From: an uncultured Lachnospiraceae bacterium
GTDB taxonomy: Bacteria > Bacillota > Clostridia > Lachnospirales > Lachnospiraceae
Reading direction: 5' to 3'
Length of the DNA: 7,211 nt
NCBI GenBank assembly: GCA_934371475.1
Contig: CAKRNX010000116.1
Span: forward strand, 1-7,211
The translations under genes and the position numbers were made by a program. Shown piece after piece: positions 1 through 6,245 of this stretch. Each line of letters begins with the position of its first letter. Within the stretch, counting starts at the first letter, position 1. A model generated the notes under the pieces. That model did not search any database, was not told the DNA's origin, and saw only the letters and a list, made by a program, of their open reading frames with translations.

Positions 1-1591
1 CCTCAAATAAAGGCTCTACCTTTACCTTGGAGAAGTCGATAACTTCTTCTTTCTCCGGTGCTGCTGTGGAAGTGCTATTTTCTGACTTCGCAGATTTCTT
101 GTCAGCATCCAGTGACTTCATTGTTGGGAACAGCAGTACGTCACGGATCGCAGCGGAATCTGTCAGCAGCATCACCATACGGTCGATACCAAATCCGATA
201 CCACCTGTGGGCGGCATACCAATCTCCAGCGCATTCAGGAAATCCTCATCTGTGTGATTTGCTTCCTCATCGCCCTGTGCAAACAGCTCTTCCTGTGCTG
301 CAAAACGGGCACGCTGATCGATCGGATCGTTCAGCTCAGAATATGCGTTAGCCATCTCCCAGCCGTTCATAAAGAACTCAAAACGCTCCACATACTCTGG
401 GTTGTCCGGCTTTTTCTTGGTCAGCGGAGAAATCTCCACCGGATGATCCATCAGGAAGGTCGGCTGAACCAGGTGTTCCTCTACGAACTCTTCGAAGAAC
501 AGGTTCAGGATATCGCCTTTCTTATGACGCTCCTCATAAACCACTTGATGCGCATCTGCGGCAGCTCTGGCCTCTTCCAGCGTATGGATCTCATTGAAGT
601 CAACGCCTGCATACTTCTTCACTGCATCTACCATGGTAATCCGCTCAAACGGCTTGCCCAGATCCATCTCAATGCCATTGTAAACAATCCTGGTGGTTCC
701 CAGCACTTCCTGTGCCACATAACGGTACAGGTTCTCTGTCAAATCCATCATTCCATTATAATCTGTATACGCCTGATACAGCTCCATCAGCGTGAACTCC
801 GGATTATGTCTGGTATCTACACCCTCGTTACGGAATACACGGCCAATCTCGTATACACGTTCCATTCCGCCTACGATCAGACGCTTCAGATACAGTTCCA
901 GAGAAATACGCAGTTTCAGATCTTCATTCAGCGCATTGAAATGCGTCTCAAACGGTCTGGCTGCTGCTCCGCCGGCATTAGATACCAGCATGGGAGTCTC
1001 TACTTCCATAAAGCCTTCGCCGGACAGATATTTCCGGATCGCAGCAATAATCTTTGATCTTTTGATAAAAGTGTCCTTTACTTCAGGATTCATAATCAAA
1101 TCCACATATCTCTGACGATAACGCAGATCTGTGTTGGTCAGTCCATGAAACTTCTCCGGAAGAATCTGAAGGCTCTTGGAGAGCAGTGTCACTTCTGATA
1201 CATGGATGGAAATCTCGCCGGTCTTGGTCTTGAATACTTCCCCCTTCAGTCCCGCAATATCTCCGATATCCATCTTCTTGAAGCCCTTGTAGGACTCCTC
1301 GCCCACGCTGTCACGCGCTACATAACACTGAATATTGCCCTGCAGATCCTGAATGTTGCAGAAGGATGCTTTTCCCATGACACGTTTGGACATCATGCGG
1401 CCTGCCAGAGATACCTGTTTTCCTTCCAGTTCATCAAAATGATCTTTTACTTCCTGGCTGTGATGAGTTACTTCATATTTCGTAATTACAAATGGATCCT
1501 GTCCATTCTGCTGCAGCTCTGCGAGCTTTTCTCTGCGAACCTTCAGCAACTGATTAACGTCCTGTGTCTGTACGTTCTTCTGTTCTCCCAC
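1..1591 (-). CDS. lysS: Lysine--tRNA ligase (class II LysRS), 3' end cut off by the window edge, with C-terminal extension
   Basis: Charges tRNA-Lys with lysine in the cytoplasm, using ATP. The frame opens at GTG (1589-1591) and stays open for 530 codons to the left edge, so the C-terminus is missing. Seen: an N-terminal helix rich in charged residues (VNQLLKVRREKLAEL), an OB-fold anticodon-binding domain over about residues 55-150, then the class II catalytic core with motif 1 (EVETPML, followed by GGAAARPF), motif 2 (RVFRNEGVDTRHNPEF, ending at residue 266) and motif 3 (GIGFGIDRMVMLL, Arg471). A standard LysRS stops soon after the LFPTM motif (here around residue 490). This one continues through a Lys/Glu/Ser-rich linker (DADKKSAKSENS) into IDFSKVKVEPLFE at the edge. 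From memory of Lachnospiraceae LysRS, a tRNA-binding OB domain of the EMAPII/MetG C-terminal type follows; that part is not visible. The gene lies 97 nt downstream of greA without an obvious terminator between, so co-transcription is likely. No T-box motif was seen upstream. Confidence 0.97.
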   Translation of the reverse strand, partial: MGEQKNVQTQDVNQLLKVRREKLAELQQNGQDPFVITKYEVTHHSQEVKDHFDELEGKQVSLAGRMMSKRVMGKASFCNIQDLQGNIQCYVARDSVGEESYKGFKKMDIGDIAGLKGEVFKTKTGEISIHVSEVTLLSKSLQILPEKFHGLTNTDLRYRQRYVDLIMNPEVKDTFIKRSKIIAAIRKYLSGEGFMEVETPMLVSNAGGAAARPFETHFNALNEDLKLRISLELYLKRLIVGGMERVYEIGRVFRNEGVDTRHNPEFTLMELYQAYTDYNGMMDLTENLYRYVAQEVLGTTRIVYNGIEMDLGKPFERITMVDAVKKYAGVDFNEIHTLEEARAAADAHQVVYEERHKKGDILNLFFEEFVEEHLVQPTFLMDHPVEISPLTKKKPDNPEYVERFEFFMNGWEMANAYSELNDPIDQRARFAAQEELFAQGDEEANHTDEDFLNALEIGMPPTGGIGFGIDRMVMLLTDSAAIRDVLLFPTMKSLDADKKSAKSENSTSTAAPEKEEVIDFSKVKVEPLFE

Positions 1592-1599
1592 GATCTACA

Positions 1600-1604
1600 C
1601 TCCT
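1600..1604 (-). promoter_or_regulatory. lysS ribosome binding site supporting a GTG start
   Basis: The minus strand reads AAAAGGAGTG and then, 8 nt after AGGAG, GTG GGA GAA CAG. No in-frame ATG occurs for well over 50 codons downstream, and the peptide from the GTG matches the usual LysRS N-terminal helix. The GTG at 1589-1591 is therefore the chosen start. Confidence 0.85.
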
Positions 1605-1688
1605 TTTCTTTATATGAATAAGGTATCAAAACACCCTAATATCAGCTTACACGGATTATTACGTGCTTCATCTGTTGTTCTCTGCAGA

Positions 1689-2171
1689 TTAGATGGTTCT
1701 CTCGATATTCAGTACTCTGTACTGGAACTCACCTGCCTGAGTTTCTACATTTACAGTATCTCCGACCTTTTTGCCGATCAGAGCCTTGCCCACCGGAGAC
1801 TCATTGGAAATTTTGCCTTTCAGACTGTTCGCCTCGGAAGAACCAACGATGCTGAACTTCATCTCCTCGTCAAACTCCTCATCATATACGGTTACGGTAC
1901 ATCCGACATTAATCTTATCTACATCTACCTCATCCTCAACAACGACTTCTGCATTTTTCAGGATTTTTTCAATCTCTTCAATACGCGCTTCGATATCTCT
2001 CTGCTCGTCTTTGGCTGCATCGTACTCTGCATTCTCTGACAGGTCGCCTTGCTCTCTTGCTTCTTTAATTTTGCCGGCTACTTCTTTTCTCTTTACTACC
2101 TTCAGGTCATGCAGCTCATCTTCCAGCTTTTTCAGACCTACATAGGTCAATAAATTCTTTTTTGCTTCCAT
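1689..2171 (-). CDS. greA: Transcription elongation factor GreA
   Basis: Binds in the secondary channel of RNA polymerase and stimulates transcript cleavage, rescuing backtracked, arrested complexes. The 160-residue length is normal for the family. Residues 1 to about 78 form the antiparallel coiled-coil finger, with the tip motif GDLSENAEYD at 42-51. D43 and E46 correspond to the acidic pair that coordinates the catalytic Mg2+ in E. coli GreA. The C-terminal half is the FKBP-like RNAP-binding domain with the family signature ISNESPVGKALIGKKVGD. The ATG at 2171 is preceded by GAAAGGTG (2179-2186) at 7 nt spacing. It is the first gene after a 356-nt gap containing a consensus promoter and a structured, repeat-bearing leader, and lysS follows 97 nt downstream. 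Identification is secure; the control by the leader is inference. Confidence 0.98.
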   Translation of the reverse strand: MEAKKNLLTYVGLKKLEDELHDLKVVKRKEVAGKIKEAREQGDLSENAEYDAAKDEQRDIEARIEEIEKILKNAEVVVEDEVDVDKINVGCTVTVYDEEFDEEMKFSIVGSSEANSLKGKISNESPVGKALIGKKVGDTVNVETQAGEFQYRVLNIERTI

Positions 2172-2202
2172 GTTTGTACACCTTTCTTTCTAAAAATTCA
2201 AG

Positions 2203-2224
2203 AACAAAAGTGTGCTTCGCACAC
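2203..2224 (-). promoter_or_regulatory. Possible attenuator: short GC-rich hairpin with U-rich tail ahead of greA
   Basis: On the minus strand GTGTGC, GAA, GCACAC (2210-2224) forms a 6-bp stem with a 3-nt loop, directly followed by TTTTGTT. This resembles a weak intrinsic terminator about 20 nt upstream of the greA ribosome binding site. The same bases, including the U tract, are taken up in the alternative 15-bp stem with 2246-2261, so the two folds exclude each other. The stem is short and the tract is interrupted by G, so termination may be weak or absent. Confidence 0.35.
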
Positions 2225-2299
2225 CCCGCGGGCTACAACTTTGACAGCACAGCTTTTGTTCCGCGCGCGAGCAGGCTTCTTCTCTGCGAGCTGCGCATC
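2205..2299 (-). repeat. Intergenic repeat element, greA-proximal copy (95 nt)
   Basis: Second copy of the element, starting 145 nt from the start of the other and in the same orientation. Its flanking bases extend the stem: 2202-2216 pairs with 2246-2261, giving 15 bp with one bulged base at 2252, closing a 29-nt loop that contains the palindrome CCCGCGGG. The tail shared by both copies is TTCTTCTCT followed by CTGCGCATC. It carries no ORF with a ribosome binding site, so a non-autonomous or RNA-structured element is more plausible than a coding one. Confidence 0.8.
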
Positions 2300-2314
2300 C
2301 CACGCGGAGCGTTT

Positions 2315-2349
2315 CTTGTTTCACAGGACGCAATTTCCTGTGAAACAAG
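2315..2349. repeat. Perfect 14-bp inverted repeat between the two repeat copies
   Basis: CTTGTTTCACAGGA (2315-2328) is exactly reverse-complementary to TCCTGTGAAACAAG (2336-2349), with a 7-nt loop. Three further T-A pairs can form outside if one base is bulged. Neither side is followed by a U-run, so it is not an intrinsic terminator. It abuts the first base of the promoter-proximal repeat copy, which suggests it belongs to the same composite element. Confidence 0.85.
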
Positions 2350-2458
2350 CAAAAGTGTGCTTCGCACGCTCCACAGGCTGCAGCTCTGACAGCACAACTT
2401 TTGTTCCACGCGAACAGGCTGCGTTAGCAACATACTTCTTCTCTACAAACTGCGCATC
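2350..2458 (-). repeat. Intergenic repeat element, promoter-proximal copy (109 nt)
   Basis: This is a direct repeat of 2205-2299. Over about 93 aligned positions I count 13 substitutions, all transitions, plus a 2-nt indel and a 16-nt insertion (2420-2435). The insertion makes a small hairpin of its own (2418-2422 pairing with 2427-2431, one G-U pair in the minus-strand RNA). The core can fold as a 12-bp stem with one bulged base: CAAAAG/TGTGCT (2350-2361) against AGCACA/CTTTTG (2391-2396 and 2398-2403). Function unknown. Confidence 0.8.
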
Positions 2459-2519
2459 TTGCCATATTTCTCATTCTTTATCTCAATATCTTTTGTTAAT
2501 CCATCTTATTAGCCAAGGT

Positions 2520-2548
2520 ATTATATCCTAAAGCATCATTTTTGTCAA
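2520..2548 (-). promoter_or_regulatory. Perfect-consensus sigma-A promoter for greA-lysS
   Basis: On the minus strand, TTGACA (2543-2548) is followed by a 17-nt spacer and TATAAT (2520-2525). Both hexamers match the sigma-A/sigma-70 consensus at all six positions with the optimal spacing. The -35 box and most of the spacer lie inside the last codons and stop of dus. A transcript would start near 2513, giving a greA leader of about 340 nt. There is no TGn extended -10. Activity has not been shown; the assignment rests on the exact consensus and on its position ahead of greA. Confidence 0.85.
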
Positions 2549-3484
2549 GAGTTCCTCCAGATCCGCCAGTCCCGTCACCTCATTTACTTCTGCCCTCAGT
2601 TTTGCAGAATGAGGATATCCGGCCGTATACCAGCCCACATGTTTGCGCATCTCCCGGATCCCCGTGTATTCTCCTTTATATTCGATCAGCATCCTGGCAT
2701 GGCGCAGCATCATATCCCTGACTTCCCGCGCAGATGGCCTGCCCGGATCGCTTCCTGTCTGGAGAAATGTATCAATCCGCCGAAAAATCCATGGATTTCC
2801 CCTGGCTGCCCGCCCGATCATCAGACCATCGCATCCTGTCTCTTTTAACATTGCTCTGGCGCTCTCGGGAGAATAAATATCTCCGTTCCCGATCACTGGT
2901 ATTTTCACGGCCTCTTTTACCTGACGTATGATATCCCAGTCAGCCTGCCCGGAATAATACTGTTCTCTGGTTCTTCCATGTACGGCTACCGCCGCCGCAC
3001 CGGATGCTTCCGCAATCCGGGCAATCTCCACAGCATTCACATGTTCCTCATCAAATCCCTTCCGGATCTTTACTGTCACCGGTTTTTTGATAGCGCGCAC
3101 GGTCTTGGAAACAATCTGCTCCACCAGCTTCGGATTTTTCATCAGTGCCGATCCTTCTCCATTTCCGGCCACTTTGGGTACCGGACATCCCATATTCAGA
3201 TCCAGAATATCAAAGGGTTTGTCTTCAATATATGCCGCCATCTCGCTGATAATGTCCGGATCAGCCCCAAACAGCTGCAATGAAACCGGATGCTCTGCCG
3301 GATCAATTGTCAGCAGCGCCTCTGTATTTTTATTATGGAAAGAAATCGCTTTGGCACTGATCATTTCCATACATAAAAGACCGGCCCCCTGCTCTTTGCA
3401 TAACAAACGAAAAGGCAGGTCAGTTACTCCTGCCATAGGTGCCAGTATCAAGTTGTTTTTTATCTCTGTATTTCCTATCCTCAT
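2528..3484 (-). CDS. dusB: tRNA-dihydrouridine synthase, DusB type
   Basis: FMN- and NADPH-dependent reduction of uridine to dihydrouridine in the D-loop of tRNA. The 318 residues form a TIM barrel plus helical C-terminal domain, the normal length. Visible motifs: FMN-binding LAPMAGVTDLPFR (14-26), DLNMGCPVPKV with catalytic Cys100, VKIRKGF with Lys139, HGRTR (169-173), GNGDI, and the phosphate-binding MIGRAARGNPW. The C-terminal RKHVGWYTAGYP matches the Dus helical domain. I chose ATG 3484 because MRIGNTEIKNN aligns with the family start. A TTG 11 codons earlier would overlap the upstream gene and add an unusual basic tail. The Shine-Dalgarno is weak (AGGTTT close to the ATG, GAGG further out), and the start is only 7 nt after the preceding stop, which suggests translational coupling. 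The subtype (DusB rather than DusA/C) rests on the motif style and on linkage to greA-lysS. Confidence 0.95.
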   Translation of the reverse strand: MRIGNTEIKNNLILAPMAGVTDLPFRLLCKEQGAGLLCMEMISAKAISFHNKNTEALLTIDPAEHPVSLQLFGADPDIISEMAAYIEDKPFDILDLNMGCPVPKVAGNGEGSALMKNPKLVEQIVSKTVRAIKKPVTVKIRKGFDEEHVNAVEIARIAEASGAAAVAVHGRTREQYYSGQADWDIIRQVKEAVKIPVIGNGDIYSPESARAMLKETGCDGLMIGRAARGNPWIFRRIDTFLQTGSDPGRPSAREVRDMMLRHARMLIEYKGEYTGIREMRKHVGWYTAGYPHSAKLRAEVNEVTGLADLEELLTKMML

Positions 3485-3491
3485 AAACCTG

Positions 3492-3863
3492 CTATGCCTC
3501 TTCCAGCGGTTGCCCAAGGATCACCACTCTATAGAATAATTCAAGAGACCGGAGAAGTTCTCCTTTGTTCTTCTGTATCTCCTTGACCATCAGAGCAGCA
3601 CCAATCTCATCATAAGAATAATCTGAATCTCTGGCTTCTGTTCGAAACTCGAGACTGCCCTCATGGTCAAACTCCATCATAAAAATACCGCCGATCTCGT
3701 CGGTAAACAGAATACTGATAATTCTCAGCTCCTTCTGAATATCCTCCGGCAGCCGGGAAAACATGGAATTGAAGTAATACTTTTCTTCATAAGCGCTGGC
3801 CGCGCAGAGCACGATCTTTCCTTCCTCATCCATTCCTTCCATATTTTGTTTTTTTATACTCAT
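3492..3863 (-). CDS. Small conserved hypothetical protein (DUF6145-like)
   Basis: The 123-residue acidic protein has no signal peptide or membrane segment. The recognisable core runs from KIVLCAASAYEEKYYFN through SRLPEDIQKELRIISILFTDEIGGIF to LEFRTEARDSDYSYDEIGAALMV, ending in a helical ELLRSLELFYRVVILG. From memory this resembles the Lachnospiraceae family DUF6145; the name is uncertain and no function is known. ATG 3863 was chosen because AGGAAGGA precedes it by 10 nt. Upstream in-frame starts would overlap the end of birA. The downstream ATG at 3842 has no ribosome binding site, and the one at 3833 has GGAAGGA directly abutting it. It lies 34 nt after birA and 7 nt before dus, so it is probably co-transcribed with both. 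Confidence 0.82.
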   Translation of the reverse strand: MSIKKQNMEGMDEEGKIVLCAASAYEEKYYFNSMFSRLPEDIQKELRIISILFTDEIGGIFMMEFDHEGSLEFRTEARDSDYSYDEIGAALMVKEIQKNKGELLRSLELFYRVVILGQPLEEA

Positions 3864-3897
3864 AAGTTCTGAGTCCTTCCTTTGCAAAATATTTCTT

Positions 3898-4884
3898 TTA
3901 TACGTATCCATATATCCCCCGTACAGAAACTTCCCCGGCATAAATCTCCGCTCTGGTTCCGTCTTCACGGTCTACAAGCAACCGCCCTTCCAGGTCTATT
4001 CCGCGGGCTGTCCCCAGATACTCATGTCCCGGCTCAAGTACACGCACAATCCTGTCTTTATTCAGAAGCACCCCATTATACTCGTCCAGAAGAAGCGACA
4101 GGTCCTGCGTCTCTAGGAACTTTTCATAGTCCTGTTCAAAGTACCGCATACATTCTGCAATCAGCTCCGCCCTGCTCGTTTCATGTCCAAGCTCCAGATC
4201 CAGAGACGTGGCAATCTGACGGATCTCTTCCGGAAATTTCCGCACATTTACATTGATGCCCGTTCCGATCACCACATAATTGACCGCGGTCATTTCCGCA
4301 CTCATCTCCGTCAGTATTCCGCACAGCTTTTTGCCGTCAATTACTACATCATTAGGCCATTTGATCCCCACCGGCAGCTCATAGAGGCTGCGGCAGGCCT
4401 GCGCCACCGCTAGTCCCATCACCAGCGTCACCATCGACACGCGCGCAGGCGGAAGCTTGGGACGCAGAAGCAGCGTCATAGCAATGGCAGTCCCCCTGGG
4501 CGTTGCCCAGGCTCTTCCGGTTCTTCCCTTTCCTTTTGTCTGCTCATCCGCAATGACCAGCATACCTTCCGGCGCACCTTCCTCTGCAATCTTTTTTGCA
4601 TATTCATTTGTAGAAGTAATCTCTTCAAAATATTTTACAGGACGGCCTGCCCAGGCAGTGTGCAGACGGCTTTCCACCTCTTCCGGCGCAATCGTATCCG
4701 GGCATCCCACAATACGGTATCCCTTCTTGGGTGTCGCCTCAATCTCATATCCCTCTTCCTGCAATTCTTTTATTTTTTTCCAGATCGCTGTCCTGGAAAC
4801 CTGCAGTTTTTCACTCAGCTCCTGTCCCGATACATAATCGTCGTTTCTGCGGAGCGCAGCTAATATATCGCTTTTCATCATCAT
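3898..4884 (-). CDS. birA: Bifunctional biotin--[acetyl-CoA-carboxylase] ligase / biotin operon repressor
   Basis: Makes biotinyl-5'-AMP and transfers biotin to the acceptor lysine of biotin carboxyl carrier domains. Group II members also repress biotin genes. The N-terminus carries a winged helix (residues about 5-58; helix-turn-helix SGQELSEKLQVSRTAIWKKI, wing TPKKGYRI), so this is the DNA-binding form. The catalytic domain has STNEYAK (91-97), the adenylate loop GKGRTGR (118-124), KWPNDV (175-180) with the catalytic Lys nearby in DGKKLCGIL, and GTGINVN. A small SH3-like C-terminal domain completes 328 residues, normal for the family. The start is a run of three ATGs (4884, 4881, 4878) after GGCAGGAAG; any could be used, and the first is annotated. 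No biotin synthesis or transport gene and no BirA operator was seen nearby. Confidence 0.96.
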   Translation of the reverse strand: MMMKSDILAALRRNDDYVSGQELSEKLQVSRTAIWKKIKELQEEGYEIEATPKKGYRIVGCPDTIAPEEVESRLHTAWAGRPVKYFEEITSTNEYAKKIAEEGAPEGMLVIADEQTKGKGRTGRAWATPRGTAIAMTLLLRPKLPPARVSMVTLVMGLAVAQACRSLYELPVGIKWPNDVVIDGKKLCGILTEMSAEMTAVNYVVIGTGINVNVRKFPEEIRQIATSLDLELGHETSRAELIAECMRYFEQDYEKFLETQDLSLLLDEYNGVLLNKDRIVRVLEPGHEYLGTARGIDLEGRLLVDREDGTRAEIYAGEVSVRGIYGYV

Positions 4885-4900
4885 TATCTTCCTGCCGCCT

Positions 4901-5197
4901 TTAATGCCAGTTAATTCCCAGATAAATCAGGAAACCAATCAGAGCAACCATCACAACCAGCCCGGTCGTGCCCAAAATCCATTTTTTTCGGAGAACGCTG
5001 CAGACTGTAATCGCCAGATTCATAAAAAATCCTAGAATGAGAATCATCAGAAGCGTCCATCTGTATCTTGCCACATCAATCAGAAAAATCAGTGCCAGCA
5101 GCAGAATCAGCAACGCCATCACCACGCTGATATCCTCCAGTATCACCAGATTTTTCTCCTGCTCATGATGCTTTTTGCGCATCCATTCCTGATTCAT
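4901..5197 (-). CDS. Small three-helix membrane protein of unknown function
   Basis: The 98-residue protein is not recognised. Residues 1-22 are hydrophilic and His/Lys/Glu-rich (WMRKKHHEQEKN). Three hydrophobic stretches follow: about 23-43, 47-67 and 74-95, separated by VARYRW and LRKKW. The basic residues in the loops and a short C-terminal WH fit an integral inner-membrane protein. ATG 5197 has a strong AGGAG about 7 nt upstream. The gaps are 14 nt from argF and 16 nt to birA, so it is expressed with them. Good ribosome binding site, tight operon placement and coherent membrane topology support a real gene. No function can be assigned from sequence alone. Confidence 0.85.
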   Translation of the reverse strand: MNQEWMRKKHHEQEKNLVILEDISVVMALLILLLALIFLIDVARYRWTLLMILILGFFMNLAITVCSVLRKKWILGTTGLVVMVALIGFLIYLGINWH

Positions 5198-5211
5198 GAT
5201 ATACTCCTGTC

Positions 5212-6198
5212 CTACAGTGTTGCGTCCATAACTGCTTTGATTGTATGCATTCTGTTTTCTGCCTCATCAAATACAACCGACTGCTCTGATTCAAACACTT
5301 CGTCAGTCACTTCCATCGCAGACAGCCCAAATTTTTCATGGATCTGCTTTCCTATCTTGGTATCCAGATCATGAAATGCCGGCAGACAGTGCATGAAAAT
5401 AGCCTGGGAACCTGCATTCTCCATCACTTTTTTATTAACCTGATATGGCAGCAGACTCTTGATACGTTCTGCCCATACCTCGTCCGGCTCACCCATGGAC
5501 ACCCACACATCCGTATAAATCACATCTGCGCCTTTGGTTCCTGCCTCGACATCTTCTGTCAGGGTAATGGTTGCACCGCTTTCCTTTGCGTATCCGCGGC
5601 ATTCTTCCACCAGAGCTTCATTGGGGAAGTATTCCTTTGCCGTGCAGGCTGTGAAATGCAGTCCCAGTTTTGCGCAGACAATCATTAAAGAGTTGCCCAT
5701 ATTGTAGCGGGCATCTCCCATATAAGTCAGTTTCTTTCCTTTTAAGCTGCCCAGATGTTCGCGGATCGTCAGCATATCCGCCAGCATCTGCGTGGGATGA
5801 TATTCATTTGTCAGACCGTTCCATACCGGAACACCCGCATATTTTGCCAGCTCTTCCACAATACTCTGCTCAAACCCTCTGTACTCGATGCCATCGTACA
5901 TTCTTCCGAGTACCCTTGCAGTATCTTTGATACTTTCCTTTTTGCCGATCTGAGAGCCTGACGGATCCAGATAAGTCACATGCATCCCCATGTCATGAGC
6001 CGCTACTTCAAAGGAACATCTCGTTCTTGTACTGGTCTTTTCAAAAATCAGTGCAATATTTTTGCCCGGATGGAGCTGATCCTGACGGTATCCGCTCTTT
6101 TTATCAGCTTTTAACTGCGCTGCCAGATCCAGAAGATACGTAATCTCTTCCGGTGCATAATCCTTTAAAGTCAAAAAATTTCTTCCTTTTAAATCCAT
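5212..6198 (-). CDS. argF: Ornithine carbamoyltransferase
   Basis: Forms citrulline from ornithine and carbamoyl phosphate in arginine biosynthesis (the reverse reaction operates in the arginine deiminase pathway). The 328 residues are the usual length. Visible: carbamoyl-phosphate loop STRTR (56-60), HPTQ (134-137), MGDARYNMGNS, DVWVSMGEP with the ornithine-specific SMG (234-236), and HCLP with catalytic Cys271. These distinguish it from aspartate and putrescine carbamoyltransferases. ATG 6198 is preceded by GGAGGA at 7 nt, near ideal. An in-frame ATG 11 codons upstream (6231) lacks a comparable ribosome binding site. No arcA or arcC and no other arg gene lies in the window, so the anabolic name argF is preferred over arcB without proof. 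No clear arginine-repressor box was seen in the 47-nt gap upstream. Confidence 0.96.
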   Translation of the reverse strand: MDLKGRNFLTLKDYAPEEITYLLDLAAQLKADKKSGYRQDQLHPGKNIALIFEKTSTRTRCSFEVAAHDMGMHVTYLDPSGSQIGKKESIKDTARVLGRMYDGIEYRGFEQSIVEELAKYAGVPVWNGLTNEYHPTQMLADMLTIREHLGSLKGKKLTYMGDARYNMGNSLMIVCAKLGLHFTACTAKEYFPNEALVEECRGYAKESGATITLTEDVEAGTKGADVIYTDVWVSMGEPDEVWAERIKSLLPYQVNKKVMENAGSQAIFMHCLPAFHDLDTKIGKQIHEKFGLSAMEVTDEVFESEQSVVFDEAENRMHTIKAVMDATL

Positions 6199-6245
6199 GT
6201 CCTTATCCTCCGTCTTTCTATTTTCAAACATACGTTCATCTGTGC

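Larger units (their letters stand above)
2172..2527 (-). other. Long intergenic region / untranslated leader of greA-lysS
   Basis: There are 356 nt between the dus stop and the greA start. No protein-coding reading is credible; short frames on both strands have no ribosome binding site and simply translate the repeats. It holds two direct copies of a roughly 100-nt element (2205-2299 and 2350-2458), a perfect 14-bp inverted repeat between them (2315-2349), a possible short terminator-like hairpin near greA (2203-2224), and the downstream half of a consensus promoter (2520-2548). The stretch from about 2460 to 2519 is AT-rich and shows no clear structure. I looked for T-box, lysine riboswitch and BirA-operator motifs and did not see them. 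Confidence 0.85.

Noticed and set aside
254..1057. Open frame of 267 codons on the plus strand
   Set aside because: It is antisense to the unmistakable LysRS catalytic core and has a His/Cys/Ile-rich, non-protein-like composition.
1592..1688. Possible separate promoter or terminator between greA and lysS
   Set aside because: TTGATA and TATAAA occur but are only 9 nt apart, far too close. No GC-rich hairpin with a U tract is present.
2490..2500. TTGTTAAT, resembling one half of a BirA operator (TTGTTAAC)
   Set aside because: No matching GTTAACAA half-site lies at the expected distance, and greA-lysS is not a known biotin-regulated unit.
2172..2527. T-box or lysine riboswitch controlling lysS
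   Set aside because: No GGGTGG-type T-box sequence and no recognisable lysine-riboswitch core were found on the minus strand. The folds present are symmetric repeat hairpins.
2162..2531. Short overlapping frames on both strands of the greA leader (66-96 codons)
   Set aside because: They translate the duplicated repeat in different frames (similar peptides such as KVCFA recur), have no ribosome binding site, and differ in frame between the copies. Nucleic-acid structure explains them better.
3484..3517. Upstream TTG start for dus adding 11 residues
   Set aside because: It would overlap the preceding gene, add a basic tail not typical of DusB, and has no good ribosome binding site.
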